DNA of 64,000 nt from JBCBSP01 sp039819095 (GTDB lineage: Bacteria > Pseudomonadota > Alphaproteobacteria > Caulobacterales > Maricaulaceae), in contig JBCBSP010000002.1 of NCBI GenBank assembly GCA_039819095.1, positions 402,593 through 466,592 of the forward strand, read 5' to 3'. The notes below the pieces were generated by a model that was not told where the DNA came from, ran no database searches, and worked only from the letters and a program-made list of their open reading frames with translations. The translations under genes were made by a program, and so were the position numbers. Below are positions 43,933 to 52,757 of this stretch, in pieces. Within the stretch, counting starts at the first letter, position 1, and every line of letters begins with the position of its first letter.

Positions 43933-46389
43933 CTACTCGATCGCCGAATCCGCCCCGGCATCCTCGCCGGCGGGCGCTCTTTCGATCACCGGCTCTTCCG
44001 GTTTCACATAGGCATCCAGCCAGTCGATGGACTCCGCCAGCACATGCAGCACGGACTCCCGGGCGCGATAGCCATGGCTTTCATGCGGCAGCATGACCAG
44101 GCGCGCGGTTCCGGCATTGCCCTTGATCGCGGCGAACATGCGTTCGGACTGCATGGGGAAGGTGCCCGAGTTATTGTCCACCTGACCGTGGATCATCAGA
44201 ACCGGCTCATCGATATCGTCGGCATGCATGAAGGGTGAAAGCCGGAAATACACGTCCGGCGCGGCCCAGAAGGTGCGGCGCTCGGCCTGAAAGCCGAACG
44301 GGGTCAGGGTGCGGTTATAGGCGCCGGACCGGGCGATGCCGGCGCGGAACAGATCGCTGGCGGCCAAAAGATGCGCGGTCATGAAGGCCCCATAGCTGTG
44401 CCCGGCGATCCCCACGCGCTCGCCATCACTGGCGCCGCGCGCCACGGCCTCGTCGATCGCGGCTTCAGCCGACAGGACAAGCTGTTCGATGAAGCTGTCA
44501 TTCACCGTCTCAGGGTCATCGCCGACGATCGGCATGGTGGCGTTTTCCAGAAGGGCATAGCCCTGGGTCACCATGAAGCGAGGGCTGGTGCCGGCGATAC
44601 GCGTGAAGCGATAGGGCGAGCCGCGAACCTGACCGGCTGTCGCCGCGTCGTTAAATTCGCGCGGATAGGCCCAGACCAGAAGCGGGGGCGGCGGATCGCC
44701 AGGCGTGAAACCGGCCGGCAGGTAGAGCGTGGCGGAAAGCGGAACGCCGTCCTCGCGCTCATAGGTGATCAGCTCGCGCGAGATGGCGTCGAGCTGGGGA
44801 TGTGGGTTCGCAAACTCAGTGACGGGGCTGATCGCCTCGCCGCGATGCAGGCGCACATTGGGCGGCGTCGCCGGGTCTTCATAGGAGGTCAGGAAGGCGG
44901 ATCCGTCCGCCTCGACCAACCCGATCACCCGCTCGTAATTCTCACCGGAATTGCGCCACAGAATCTCGCTTTCGAAGGTCTCAAGGCTCAGCCGGGACAG
45001 GAAGGGCCGGTCGCCCTCCGGCGTCGCCCCATCACCATCCATGAACATATGGCCGTCATAAACCCCGGCCACGGCGCGTCCGAACCGGTTGCGCACCATA
45101 AGCGGCTCGCCGGGGTCGGCATAGCTGTCCTGAAGATTGCGTTCCTCGGCCAGGCGCGGCGCAGCGCCGTCCTCGGCAAAATCAATCAGCCAGCGTCGAA
45201 GCACGCGCGTGTCGCGATCATACTCCACAGCCAGCCCGGTCTCGCCGGCGGCGGTAAACATCGTGCCAAAATACCGGTCTTCAAAGCGGGCGATTTCAGT
45301 CGGCTCGCCGTTGAAGGGGGCGGCCAGCGCCCACAGGCTGTCGCGTTCATCGGTTTCCACGCGCGGATCGCCGCCATCAAGCGCTTCGGCCCAGATAAGA
45401 CGCGCGGGATGGGAGGCCTGCCAGCCCACCGCCCGGCGTGCATCAATCACCCCGCCGATCGGAATGGCGTCGCCCAGCGGGCGCTGCGCGATCTCGGCGA
45501 CCTCACGGCCTTCAAGATCCAGCACAACGGAGGTCTGACGGAAACGCGACCACGGCACGACAAAGGAAAAGGGAGTCTCGAAGCGCTCCGCCAGCACATA
45601 TCGCCCGCCCGGCGCCGGATCGGCCGAGTAGTAAAGACCGGGCTCGCCCACCGGGCGGGGATCGCCGCCCTCGGCATTGACCAGAACCAGCTGGGTCGCA
45701 GCCAGCCAGGCGAAGAGCGCCGCATCGATATCGTCTTCCAGCAGGTCCTGATAGGTGCGCACCGGCGCTTCATAGCCGGACGCTTCCTGAATGACCGGCC
45801 CGGCGGGGACGCGCGGGCGCTGAGGCATCGCACCGCGATCGGCCGGAATGGTGCGTACCAGAAGCTGCTCGCCGTCCGGCATCCAGTCGATGGCGTTGAA
45901 GACGGCGTTCACCCCGGCCTCGATGACGGGGCTGGCCTCAGCGCGCGCCATATCTGCGACCCAAAGCCCGATCGAATTCTCACCGGTGACAAGGAAGGCG
46001 GCTTTGGAACCGTCCGGCGACCAGTTGAAGCTGGACAGGCCGGCGTCATCGGGCGTTTCGATGCGCCGTTCCTGGCCGGTCGCCAGATCAATCACCGACA
46101 GCCCCACCACCGAACGGGGGCCATGGCGGCCATTGGTGGCCACATCCAGGCGCAAGCCCGCCAGGCGCTCCATCGGGCGGGCCATGTCCGCGATCGGCGG
46201 CAGGCTTTCACGATGCAACAGCAGAAGGTGGCGGCGATCCGGCGACAGGGTGGTGGCCGGCGCGCGCGGGGCGTCGACGATATCGACGATCTCCTGCGGC
46301 GGCAGGCGATAGCCCTCCTGAGCAAGGGAAGGCGCGGCCAGAACCAGCGCGGTCAAGCCAGCGAAAACCGAGATCAAACCCTTGCGCAT
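43933..46389 (-). CDS. Secreted S9 family peptidase (prolyl oligopeptidase superfamily)
   Basis: The 818-residue protein has a Sec signal peptide (about 23 residues), a WD-type beta-propeller up to about 560 (repeated FNWSPDGSKAAFLVTG-like strands) and a C-terminal alpha/beta-hydrolase domain with nucleophile motif GIAGHSYGAFMTAHL, Asp in MIHGQVDNNSGTFP and His in PHESHGYRARE. The GHSYGA spacing fits the S9C/S9D (acylaminoacyl/glutamyl peptidase) side rather than classical POP, and it differs from the S9 protein at 11.5 kb. A terminal acidic tail follows the catalytic domain. Confidence 0.9.
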   Translation of the reverse strand: MRKGLISVFAGLTALVLAAPSLAQEGYRLPPQEIVDIVDAPRAPATTLSPDRRHLLLLHRESLPPIADMARPMERLAGLRLDVATNGRHGPRSVVGLSVIDLATGQERRIETPDDAGLSSFNWSPDGSKAAFLVTGENSIGLWVADMARAEASPVIEAGVNAVFNAIDWMPDGEQLLVRTIPADRGAMPQRPRVPAGPVIQEASGYEAPVRTYQDLLEDDIDAALFAWLAATQLVLVNAEGGDPRPVGEPGLYYSADPAPGGRYVLAERFETPFSFVVPWSRFRQTSVVLDLEGREVAEIAQRPLGDAIPIGGVIDARRAVGWQASHPARLIWAEALDGGDPRVETDERDSLWALAAPFNGEPTEIARFEDRYFGTMFTAAGETGLAVEYDRDTRVLRRWLIDFAEDGAAPRLAEERNLQDSYADPGEPLMVRNRFGRAVAGVYDGHMFMDGDGATPEGDRPFLSRLSLETFESEILWRNSGENYERVIGLVEADGSAFLTSYEDPATPPNVRLHRGEAISPVTEFANPHPQLDAISRELITYEREDGVPLSATLYLPAGFTPGDPPPPLLVWAYPREFNDAATAGQVRGSPYRFTRIAGTSPRFMVTQGYALLENATMPIVGDDPETVNDSFIEQLVLSAEAAIDEAVARGASDGERVGIAGHSYGAFMTAHLLAASDLFRAGIARSGAYNRTLTPFGFQAERRTFWAAPDVYFRLSPFMHADDIDEPVLMIHGQVDNNSGTFPMQSERMFAAIKGNAGTARLVMLPHESHGYRARESVLHVLAESIDWLDAYVKPEEPVIERAPAGEDAGADSAIE

Positions 46390-46512
46390 TGCGCCCTCCT
46401 GCCGATTGAGACGGCACGAGGTTAATGCGCGCGCCGGCGCTGTCTACGGGAATCGATAAGGCTCTGCATCTGGTCGAACGGCTGCCGGAACGGGTCGATT
46501 GAGTTTCAGGTG

Positions 46513-46549
46513 AAAAACAAACCCCCGCCGGATCGCTCCAGCGGGGGGT
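46513..46549 (-). terminator. Intrinsic terminator after pnp
   Basis: Read on the minus strand, the stem ACCCCCCGC...GCGGGGGT (one bulged G) is followed by TTGTTTTT. It lies 50 bp after the pnp stop and would end the rimP-to-pnp cluster transcript. Confidence 0.8.
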
Positions 46550-46598
46550 GCTTTTGACCAACCGGCTTGAAAACCGGCGAGGAGCGTCAAGCGGAGGA

Positions 46599-48725
46599 TT
46601 ACTCCGCGTCCTCCTTCGTGATCTCTTCGCCGCTGTCCTGGTCAACGACTTTCATCGACAGGCGGACCTTGCCGCGATCGTCAAAGCCCAGCAGCTTGAC
46701 CCAGACTTCATCGCCTTCCTTGACGACGTCGTTGGGGTGGCCGACGCGCTCGTTCTTCATCTGCGAGACGTGGACCAGACCGTCCTTGGGCCCGAAGAAG
46801 TTCACGAAGGCGCCGAAATCGACGACCTTGACCACCTTGCCCTTGTAGACCTTGCCTTCTTCCGGTTCGGCGGTGAGGCCGTGGATCCAGTCCAGCGCCG
46901 CCTTGATCGAGCTGGCGTCAACCGCAGCGACCTTGATCAGGCCGTCATCATTGACGTCGACCTTGGCGCCGGTTTCTTCCACGATCTGGCGGATCACCTT
47001 GCCGCCGGATCCGATCACGTCGCGGATCTTGTCGACCGGGATCTGGATGGTCTCGATCTTGGGCGCGTGCTCGGCGAGGGTTTCGCGCGAACCGGTCAGC
47101 GCCTTGTTCATCTCCTCAAGGATGTACATGCGGCCGCCCTTGGCCTGATCGAGGGCGGTTTTCATGATGTCCTGGGTGATGCCGGCGATCTTGATGTCCA
47201 TCTGCAGCGAGGTCACGCCCGCTTCAGTACCGGCCACCTTGAAGTCCATATCGCCAAGGTGATCTTCGTCACCGAGGATATCCGACAGAACCGCAAGCCC
47301 GTCCGGGTCCTTGATCAGACCCATGGCGATGCCGGAGACCGGGCGCGCGATCGGCACGCCGGCGTCCATCAGAGCCAGAGACCCGCCGCACACGGTCGCC
47401 ATGGAGGACGAACCGTTGGACTCGGTGATCTCAGACACCAGACGCACCGTGTAGGGGAAGGCTTCAGCATCCGGCATGACGGCGCGAAGCGCGCGCCAGG
47501 CCAGCTTGCCGTGGCCGATTTCACGGCGACCCGGCGCCAGGCGGAAGCTGGTCTCGCCCACCGAGTAAGGCGGGAAGTTGTAGTGCAGCATGAAGCGTTC
47601 TTTGTACGTGCCGGTCAGCGCGTCGATGAACTGCTCGTCTTCACCAGTGCCCAGCGTGGCGACGGCCAGCGCCTGGGTTTCGCCGCGCGTGAACAGCGCA
47701 GACCCGTGCGTGCGCGGCAGGACGCCGGCTTCCGACACGATGTCGCGCACCTCGTCCAGAGCCCGACCGTCAATACGCTTGCCGGTCTTGATGATGCCGC
47801 CGCGAACCACGCCGGCTTCAACGCCCTTGAGCACATCCTTCAGCGTGGCGATGGGCGCCCCGTCTGGATTGTCCTCTGAATCCGCCAGCGCTGCGACGGC
47901 TTTTTCCTTGGCCGCAGCCACAGCCGCCTGACGCTCGGTCTTGTTGGTGATGGTGTAGGCCGCCGCAATATCGGCGCCGACAAGATCGGCGGCTTTCGCA
48001 GCGAGGTCGGAATTGTCTTCCGGGGCGAAGTCCCACGGCTCCTTGGCCGCTTTTTCCGCCAGGCGGATGATCATGTCGATCACCGGCTGGAAGGCCTCGT
48101 GACCGGCCATGACCGCGCCGAGCATGATGTCCTCGGACAGTTCCTTGGCTTCGGATTCGACCATCATCACCGCATCGGCGGTGCCGGCGACGACGAGATC
48201 AAGGGCGCTGTCTTCCAGCTCCTGATCGGTCGGGTTGATGACGTATTCGCCATCGGTGTAACCCACGCGCGCCGCGCCGATGGGGCCCAGGAAGGGCAGG
48301 CCGGACAGGCACAGCGCAGCGGACGCGCCGACCATGCCGACAATGTCGGGATCGTTCTCAAGATCGTGCGACAGCACGGTGAGCATCACCTGGGTGTCGT
48401 TCTTGAAGCCCTTGGGAAAGAGCGGGCGGATCGGGCGGTCGATCAGGCGCGAGGTCAGCGTCTCTTTCTCGGTCGGACGGCCTTCGCGCTTGAAGAAGCC
48501 GCCGGGAATCTTGCCGGCGGCGAAATATTTTTCCTGATAGTTCACGGTCAGCGGGAAGAAATCCATTCCCGGCTTGACCTCTTTCATGGCGACGGCGGTC
48601 GCCAGAACGGTGGTTTCACCATAGGTGACGAGCACGGCGCCGTCGGCCTGGCGCGCCATGCGCCCGGTTTCAAGGGTCAGCGTGCGGCCGGCCCATTCGA
48701 TCGTTTCGGTTTGGATATTAAACAT
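46599..48725 (-). CDS. pnp: Polyribonucleotide nucleotidyltransferase (PNPase)
   Basis: PNPase degrades RNA 3'-5' by phosphorolysis. The 708-residue protein has two RNase PH-like domains (GGFFKREGRPTEKE, FPPYSVGETSFRLAPGRREIGHG, SNGSSSMATVCGGSLALMDAG), a KH domain with VIGSGGKVIRQIVEETGAKV and a C-terminal S1 domain (VYKGKVVKVVDFGAFVNFF). Its leader after rpsO contains a strong stem-loop, and the terminator lies 50 bp after its stop. Confidence 0.98.
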   Translation of the reverse strand: MFNIQTETIEWAGRTLTLETGRMARQADGAVLVTYGETTVLATAVAMKEVKPGMDFFPLTVNYQEKYFAAGKIPGGFFKREGRPTEKETLTSRLIDRPIRPLFPKGFKNDTQVMLTVLSHDLENDPDIVGMVGASAALCLSGLPFLGPIGAARVGYTDGEYVINPTDQELEDSALDLVVAGTADAVMMVESEAKELSEDIMLGAVMAGHEAFQPVIDMIIRLAEKAAKEPWDFAPEDNSDLAAKAADLVGADIAAAYTITNKTERQAAVAAAKEKAVAALADSEDNPDGAPIATLKDVLKGVEAGVVRGGIIKTGKRIDGRALDEVRDIVSEAGVLPRTHGSALFTRGETQALAVATLGTGEDEQFIDALTGTYKERFMLHYNFPPYSVGETSFRLAPGRREIGHGKLAWRALRAVMPDAEAFPYTVRLVSEITESNGSSSMATVCGGSLALMDAGVPIARPVSGIAMGLIKDPDGLAVLSDILGDEDHLGDMDFKVAGTEAGVTSLQMDIKIAGITQDIMKTALDQAKGGRMYILEEMNKALTGSRETLAEHAPKIETIQIPVDKIRDVIGSGGKVIRQIVEETGAKVDVNDDGLIKVAAVDASSIKAALDWIHGLTAEPEEGKVYKGKVVKVVDFGAFVNFFGPKDGLVHVSQMKNERVGHPNDVVKEGDEVWVKLLGFDDRGKVRLSMKVVDQDSGEEITKEDAE

Positions 48726-48780
48726 GTTCTCTCATACGTGCGGATGGCCCGGCCAGGACGCCATGTCCGCCGGGCGTGTG

Positions 48781-48815
48781 AAAACGCCGGCGCGCCCGTT
48801 GGCGGCCGGCGTTTA
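48781..48815 (-). terminator. Strong stem-loop between rpsO and pnp
   Basis: AAACGCCGGC (48782-48791) and GCCGGCGTTT (48805-48814) form a perfect 10-bp stem with a 13-base loop, 13 bp downstream of the rpsO stop on the minus strand. With GTTTT on its 3' side it looks like a partial intrinsic terminator (attenuating pnp) and is also a plausible RNase III or processing site, as is known for the rpsO-pnp gap of enterobacteria. Confidence 0.72.
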
Positions 48816-48827
48816 AGCGGTCAGGCC

Positions 48828-49097
48828 TTAGCGGCGCAGACCCAGCTTTGCGATGAGGACGCGATACCGCGCTTCATCGACACCACGAAGGTAGTCGAGA
48901 AGACGGCGACGCTGGGAGACCAGCTTCAGAAGTCCTCGGCGGGAGTGATTGTCTTTCTTGTGGGTCTTGAAGTGTTCGGTCAGGTTCGAAATGCGTTCGG
49001 AAAGAACGGCGACCTGCACTTCCGGCGACCCGGTGTCATTGGCTTCGCGGGCATACTCTTTGATGAGCTCGCCCTTGCGTTCGGCGGTAATCGACAT
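48828..49097 (-). CDS. rpsO: 30S ribosomal protein S15
   Basis: S15 is an early-binding 30S protein. The 89-residue product is complete, with the family landmarks NDTGSPEVQVAVLSERI, LTEHFKTHKKDNHSRRGLL and LVSQRRRLLDYLRGVD, ending in YRVLIAKLGLRR. It lies 11 bp after truB and ahead of a stem-loop leading into pnp. Confidence 0.99.
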   Translation of the reverse strand: MSITAERKGELIKEYAREANDTGSPEVQVAVLSERISNLTEHFKTHKKDNHSRRGLLKLVSQRRRLLDYLRGVDEARYRVLIAKLGLRR

Positions 49098-49108
49098 CGT
49101 GTGGACTC

Positions 49109-50062
49109 CTAATCCCAGTTAAAAACGCGAATGGGCGAAAGCCGCCCGGCCTTCGCCTCGCCGATCGCCACGGCCCGGTCATCGCCCATCGCTATAACCG
49201 CCTTGGAATAGTCACGCCCCCCGACGATGCGAGGGGTGCGCAAGGCGCGAAGCTCTGAAGCTCGCCGGGGAGGCAGAACGATCGGCTGTCCTCGCCTCAA
49301 CTGAAAGGCCTCATCATCGGTCACGGCCAGGGCCGGGATGTCGTCCAGCGCGGTCTCGACCGGGATGAGCGCCTCCAGCGCGCGGCCCTTATGCACCAAC
49401 TCCTCCAGCGCGTCCAGCGAGATGCTCTCCGCTTCCTCAAACGGGCCGACGCTGAGCCGCCGCAGCGCGCCGACATGGCCCACCGTGCCCAGCGCATTCG
49501 CCAGATCCCGCGCAATGGAACGCACATAGGCGCCCTTGCCCGACGTCATCTCGAACACGGCGAGATCCTCGCTTGGCGCATCAAGAAAACTCAGCGCATC
49601 AATGCGCACCGGACGCGCGTCCAGCTCGACCGTCTCACCGGCGCGCGCCAGGTCATAAGCGCGCTCGCCATCGACCTTCACCGCCGAATAGGCCGGCGGG
49701 CGCTGTTCGATCTCGCCGATGAAGCCGGAAAGCGCCGCCTCGATCGCAGCGATGTCCGGGCGCACATCGCTGGTGGCGATGACCTCGCCTTCGGTATCCA
49801 GCGTGTCGGTCTCAGAACCCCAGCGCACGGTGAAGCGATAGCGTTTGGAGCCTTCCTGGGCGAAGGGCACGGTCTTGGTCGCCTCGCCGAAGGCGATGGG
49901 CAGGATGCCGGTGGCGAGCGGATCGAGCGTGCCGGCATGGCCGGCCTTGCGGGCGTTGAACAAGCGCCGGGCCGCGGACACGGCCTGGGTGGAGGTCATC
50001 CCGGCCGGCTTGTCCAGATTGAGCCAGCCATGGACCGGATCGCCCTTTTTGCGTCGCGGCAT
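49109..50062 (-). CDS. truB: tRNA pseudouridine(55) synthase TruB
   Basis: TruB makes pseudouridine 55 in the T-loop of tRNAs. The 317-residue protein begins with LNLDKPAGMTSTQAVSAA, has the catalytic Asp in HAGTLDPLATGILP, and the AYSAVKVDGERAYDLAR block; a PUA-like C-terminal region follows. The start overlaps the rbfA stop by 1 bp (TGATG), so the two are translationally coupled. Confidence 0.97.
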   Translation of the reverse strand: MPRRKKGDPVHGWLNLDKPAGMTSTQAVSAARRLFNARKAGHAGTLDPLATGILPIAFGEATKTVPFAQEGSKRYRFTVRWGSETDTLDTEGEVIATSDVRPDIAAIEAALSGFIGEIEQRPPAYSAVKVDGERAYDLARAGETVELDARPVRIDALSFLDAPSEDLAVFEMTSGKGAYVRSIARDLANALGTVGHVGALRRLSVGPFEEAESISLDALEELVHKGRALEALIPVETALDDIPALAVTDDEAFQLRRGQPIVLPPRRASELRALRTPRIVGGRDYSKAVIAMGDDRAVAIGEAKAGRLSPIRVFNWD

Positions 50063-50451
50063 CAGTCCTCGCCCTCATCGGCCGGGCGGGAGAGATCCCG
50101 CTTCACGCCGGGTCGGGACAGCACTTCATCGATATGTTCAGCGACGTCGAAACGCTCATCGGCTTCGAAGGTGAGCTTCGGCGTGTGGCGCAGCTCCAGC
50201 GCATGGCCAAGCTCGCGCTGGATGAAGCCGCTGGCCCGGTTCAGTGCGGCGACCGCCGGTTCGGCCGGCTCTCCCATCGCCGCGACAAGCACGGTGGCGT
50301 AGCGCAGATCCGGGCTCATGCGCGCCTCGGTGACGGTGAGCGTCTGTCGGGCCACGGCCGGGTCCTTGATCTGACCTTCGGACAGAAGCTCGGAGATGGC
50401 GCGGCGAACCAGTTCGCCGGCGCGCAATTGGCGCTGATTGGGGGCTTTCAT
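50062..50451 (-). CDS. rbfA: Ribosome-binding factor A
   Basis: RbfA assists 16S rRNA 5' end maturation and cold growth. The 129-residue protein has the KH-like fold with VRRAISELLSEGQIKDPAV, VTEARMSPDLRYATVLVA and ELGHALELRHTPKLTFEADE. It is separated from infB by about 3.5 kb of accessory genes; the divergent 195-bp gap upstream must hold its own promoter. The ATG at 50451 is preceded by an AT-rich purine stretch. Confidence 0.95.
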   Translation of the reverse strand: MKAPNQRQLRAGELVRRAISELLSEGQIKDPAVARQTLTVTEARMSPDLRYATVLVAAMGEPAEPAVAALNRASGFIQRELGHALELRHTPKLTFEADERFDVAEHIDEVLSRPGVKRDLSRPADEGED

Positions 50452-50589
50452 GGATATCTCTCTTTTCTGGCCAGGCGCGTCGCCGGGATCGGACCGGGCG
50501 CGTCAGCGAAGGCGCGGAGATAGCGGCAAGGCGCAAACCGATCAAGGCCTGCGCGCTGAATTCACCGGTCCCGAGGGCGGCGAATGGCC

Positions 50590-50618
50590 TTGACTCATTC
50601 TTGAAATGAATTCAAAAT
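50590..50618 (+). promoter_or_regulatory. Promoter with overlapping TetR-type inverted repeat
   Basis: TTGACT (50590-50595), a 17-bp spacer and CAAAAT (50613-50618) resemble a sigma-70 promoter. The AT-rich DNA here contains the inverted repeat TTGAA-N5-TTCAA (50601-50615), overlapping the -10 region, where the TetR protein encoded next would be expected to bind. The region also lies in the rbfA-tetR divergent gap, so repression of rbfA cannot be excluded. Confidence 0.5.
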
Positions 50619-50646
50619 AATTCTGGATTTGGGAGATCATCAAGCC

Positions 50647-51285
50647 ATGCCGAGTACGCAGACCCCTTTGAGGCGGGAGACGATGATCGCGCCGGGGACG
50701 ACCCGGAAGGCGGCCCGGACGCGGGCAAGGCTGATCGAGGCGGCGCGGCGCGTGCTGATTGATCAGGGCGGGTCAGCGGAGATTGGCGATATCACCGGCG
50801 AAGCCGGCGTGTCGGCGGGGCTGGCGCATCATTATTTCGGATCGAAGTCCGGGCTGATCACCGCGGTGCTGGAGGCCTTTTACGCCGACTATGAGGCGGT
50901 CATGAACCGGCGTTACCCCGGCGACAACTGGCAACAGCGCGAGCGCGCGCGCACCCGCGCCGTGGTCGGATTCGTGTTGGACGAACCGTTCGCAGCCGTT
51001 GCATTCGGGGCTCTGGCGCTCAGCGGCGAAGCGGCGCTGGCTGAGGCGCGATGCCTGAACGGGCTGATCTCGCTCGGCGCGCGGAACATTGCAGGCGGGC
51101 AGGCGAGCGGTGAAATCAGCGCCGGGCTCGACCCTGAGCTTGCAGCGGCCTTTGTGCTGGGCGGCACGCGCCAGCTCCTGGCGACCGCCCTCACCACCAG
51201 CGCCGCGCCGGACGCTGAAGCGATCACCGAGACCATCTGGGCCCATATCGCCGGCGCGCTGGGCCTGGCGGGAGACGGACGATGA
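50647..51285 (+). CDS. TetR family transcriptional regulator
   Basis: The 212-residue protein (ATG 50647, GGGAG about 11 bp upstream; ATG 50683 is an alternative) has an N-terminal HTH (ARLIEAARRVLIDQGGSAEI, then ITGEAGVSAGLAHHYFGSKSG) typical of TetR regulators, with a ligand-binding C-terminal domain. It overlaps the phytanoyl-CoA dioxygenase gene by 4 bp, so the pair is a regulator-enzyme operon, and a promoter/operator lies just ahead. It resembles the BetI-type subgroup in the HTH region, but no ligand can be assigned. Confidence 0.88.
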   Translation: MPSTQTPLRRETMIAPGTTRKAARTRARLIEAARRVLIDQGGSAEIGDITGEAGVSAGLAHHYFGSKSGLITAVLEAFYADYEAVMNRRYPGDNWQQRERARTRAVVGFVLDEPFAAVAFGALALSGEAALAEARCLNGLISLGARNIAGGQASGEISAGLDPELAAAFVLGGTRQLLATALTTSAAPDAEAITETIWAHIAGALGLAGDGR

Positions 51286-52145
51286 AAACGAACACGCAAA
51301 CCCCGCCCAGGGTGGAGCGGTATGAAGATCTGGCGGGCGATCTGGCCGGCTCTCACCCGCTCGGTCAGGGGCTGGCCACCCCGGTCGCCGATCCCGATCA
51401 CCACACGGCCTTTGAACACGATGGCTTCGTCATCGTCAGACAAGCCATAGATTCGGGCTTAACACGGCGCGCCTTCGATGGGCTCAGCAACCAGCTCGGC
51501 CCCACCGGGCGCAACGCGTTTGAGGGCGAACGCACCCAGCGCGCCTATGCGCTGCTGGCCAAGACCCGCGCACTGGACCCGCTGGTCGAGCATGAGGCGA
51601 TCCTTGGGCTGATATGCGCCCATCTCGGTGATGAACCGCTGCTTTCGGCCTGTCTCGGGATCAATATCCTGCCCGAAGAGACTGCACAGCCGGCTCATTT
51701 CGATGACGGCTTCTACCCGGTCGCACGGCCGCGCCCGACCATGGGCGTTTCGGTGATCTGGGCGCTGAGCCGCTTTACCGAAGCCAATGGCGCGACGCAG
51801 GTCTGGCCCGGCAGCCATCTATGGGGTGATGAGCGTCGCCCGCAGGACGACGACGCGATGCTTCACGCCGAAATGGAGGCGGGCGATGCGATCGTATTTC
51901 ACGGATCGCTCTGGCATGCCGGCGGCGCGAACACCACGAAGGACGAGGCTCGGCTTGGGCTGACGGCGCAATACTGCGCGCCCTGGCTGCGCACCCAGGA
52001 GAATATGAGCCTGGCGGTTCCGCCGTCCGTTGTCGACGGGCTTTCACCGAGACTGAAATCGCTACTCGGCTATCAGATCCAACCGCCCTTCATGGGCCAT
52101 GTGAACGGGATGCACCCCAAGCGTTTGCTGGTCGGGGCGCGCTGA
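51282..52145 (+). CDS. Phytanoyl-CoA dioxygenase (PhyH) family protein
   Basis: The 287-residue protein is a non-heme Fe(II)/2-oxoglutarate-dependent oxygenase. The facial-triad HxD is seen in PAHFDDGFYP (about residue 138) and the distal His in GSLWHAGGANT (about 211), with a Tyr/Arg-containing region downstream. It probably hydroxylates a small molecule; the substrate is not evident. The ATG overlaps the tetR stop (ATGA). It converges with the YdcZ-type gene. Confidence 0.88.
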   Translation: MKTNTQTPPRVERYEDLAGDLAGSHPLGQGLATPVADPDHHTAFEHDGFVIVRQAIDSGLTRRAFDGLSNQLGPTGRNAFEGERTQRAYALLAKTRALDPLVEHEAILGLICAHLGDEPLLSACLGINILPEETAQPAHFDDGFYPVARPRPTMGVSVIWALSRFTEANGATQVWPGSHLWGDERRPQDDDAMLHAEMEAGDAIVFHGSLWHAGGANTTKDEARLGLTAQYCAPWLRTQENMSLAVPPSVVDGLSPRLKSLLGYQIQPPFMGHVNGMHPKRLLVGAR

Positions 52146-52159
52146 CAGGCGCCGTCGGT

Positions 52160-52621
52160 TCAGCCTTGGAGCATCATCACGGCGCCGGCGATGAGCAAAA
52201 CCGCCCCGGCCCAACGCATCCAGGTCGCCGGGCGCGCGTCCAGGCCGAGCAGACCGAAATGATCGAGCGCCATCGCCGTGATCAACTGCGCGGCGATGAC
52301 GAAGGCGAAAAACGCACCGACGCCTAGCTTGGGCGCGCCCCAGGCGGCGACAGAGACGAAGAAGGCCCCCAGCGCGCCGCCGACCACCCACAGATGAAGC
52401 GGAACCTTGTCGATCTGGCTGAGGGTGGGAAGACCCGCGCGAAACGCGAGCGCTCCGGTCACCGTCAACATGATTGCGGCTCCGGCGGTGAAGTTCACGA
52501 GCGCCGCGCGCAAGGGCGAGCCCAGGTGCCCGGCGAGCTGCGCATTGAACGCCGGCTGCGCGGCCACCATCGCGCCGGCGAGCGCCGCCAGGGTCAAGGG
52601 AAGCAAGGCGGAGAAGTTCAT
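52160..52621 (-). CDS. DMT superfamily half-transporter (YdcZ/DUF606)
   Basis: The 153-residue protein (ATG 52621, GAGGACC upstream) has five hydrophobic helices and resembles the YdcZ/DUF606 small-multidrug-related family, with PAFNAQLAGHLGSPLRAALVNF near the N-terminus. Its substrate is unknown. It is divergent from the MarR-type regulator over 136 bp containing an inverted repeat, so it may be controlled by that regulator. An in-frame start further upstream (52768) would run into the marR gene. Confidence 0.82.
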   Translation of the reverse strand: MNFSALLPLTLAALAGAMVAAQPAFNAQLAGHLGSPLRAALVNFTAGAAIMLTVTGALAFRAGLPTLSQIDKVPLHLWVVGGALGAFFVSVAAWGAPKLGVGAFFAFVIAAQLITAMALDHFGLLGLDARPATWMRWAGAVLLIAGAVMMLQG

Positions 52622-52721
52622 TTTCGAAAGGTCCTCGGTTGCGCCGGCGATGCTGCCGCCGACAGCCATGGAACGCCGACGATCCACGCGCGACAAGAGC
52701 GTTGCACGCGCCGGTCTATCA

Positions 52722-52737
52722 TGCAATAAATTGCGCA
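52722..52737. promoter_or_regulatory. Candidate MarR operator in the ydcZ-marR divergent gap
   Basis: TGCAATAAATTGCGCA contains the perfect inverted repeat GCAAT-AA-ATTGC (52723-52734). It lies 21 bp ahead of the marR start and about 100 bp from the divergent transporter start. MarR proteins typically bind such short palindromes to repress their own and neighbouring genes. Confidence 0.45.
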
Positions 52738-52757
52738 ACTGATTGAGGAATTTAGCC

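Noticed and set aside
44371..46425. 684-codon plus-strand frame over the S9 peptidase
   Set aside because: The minus strand has a signal peptide, propeller and full catalytic triad; the long reverse frame is rich in Arg, Gly and His and lacks any domain.
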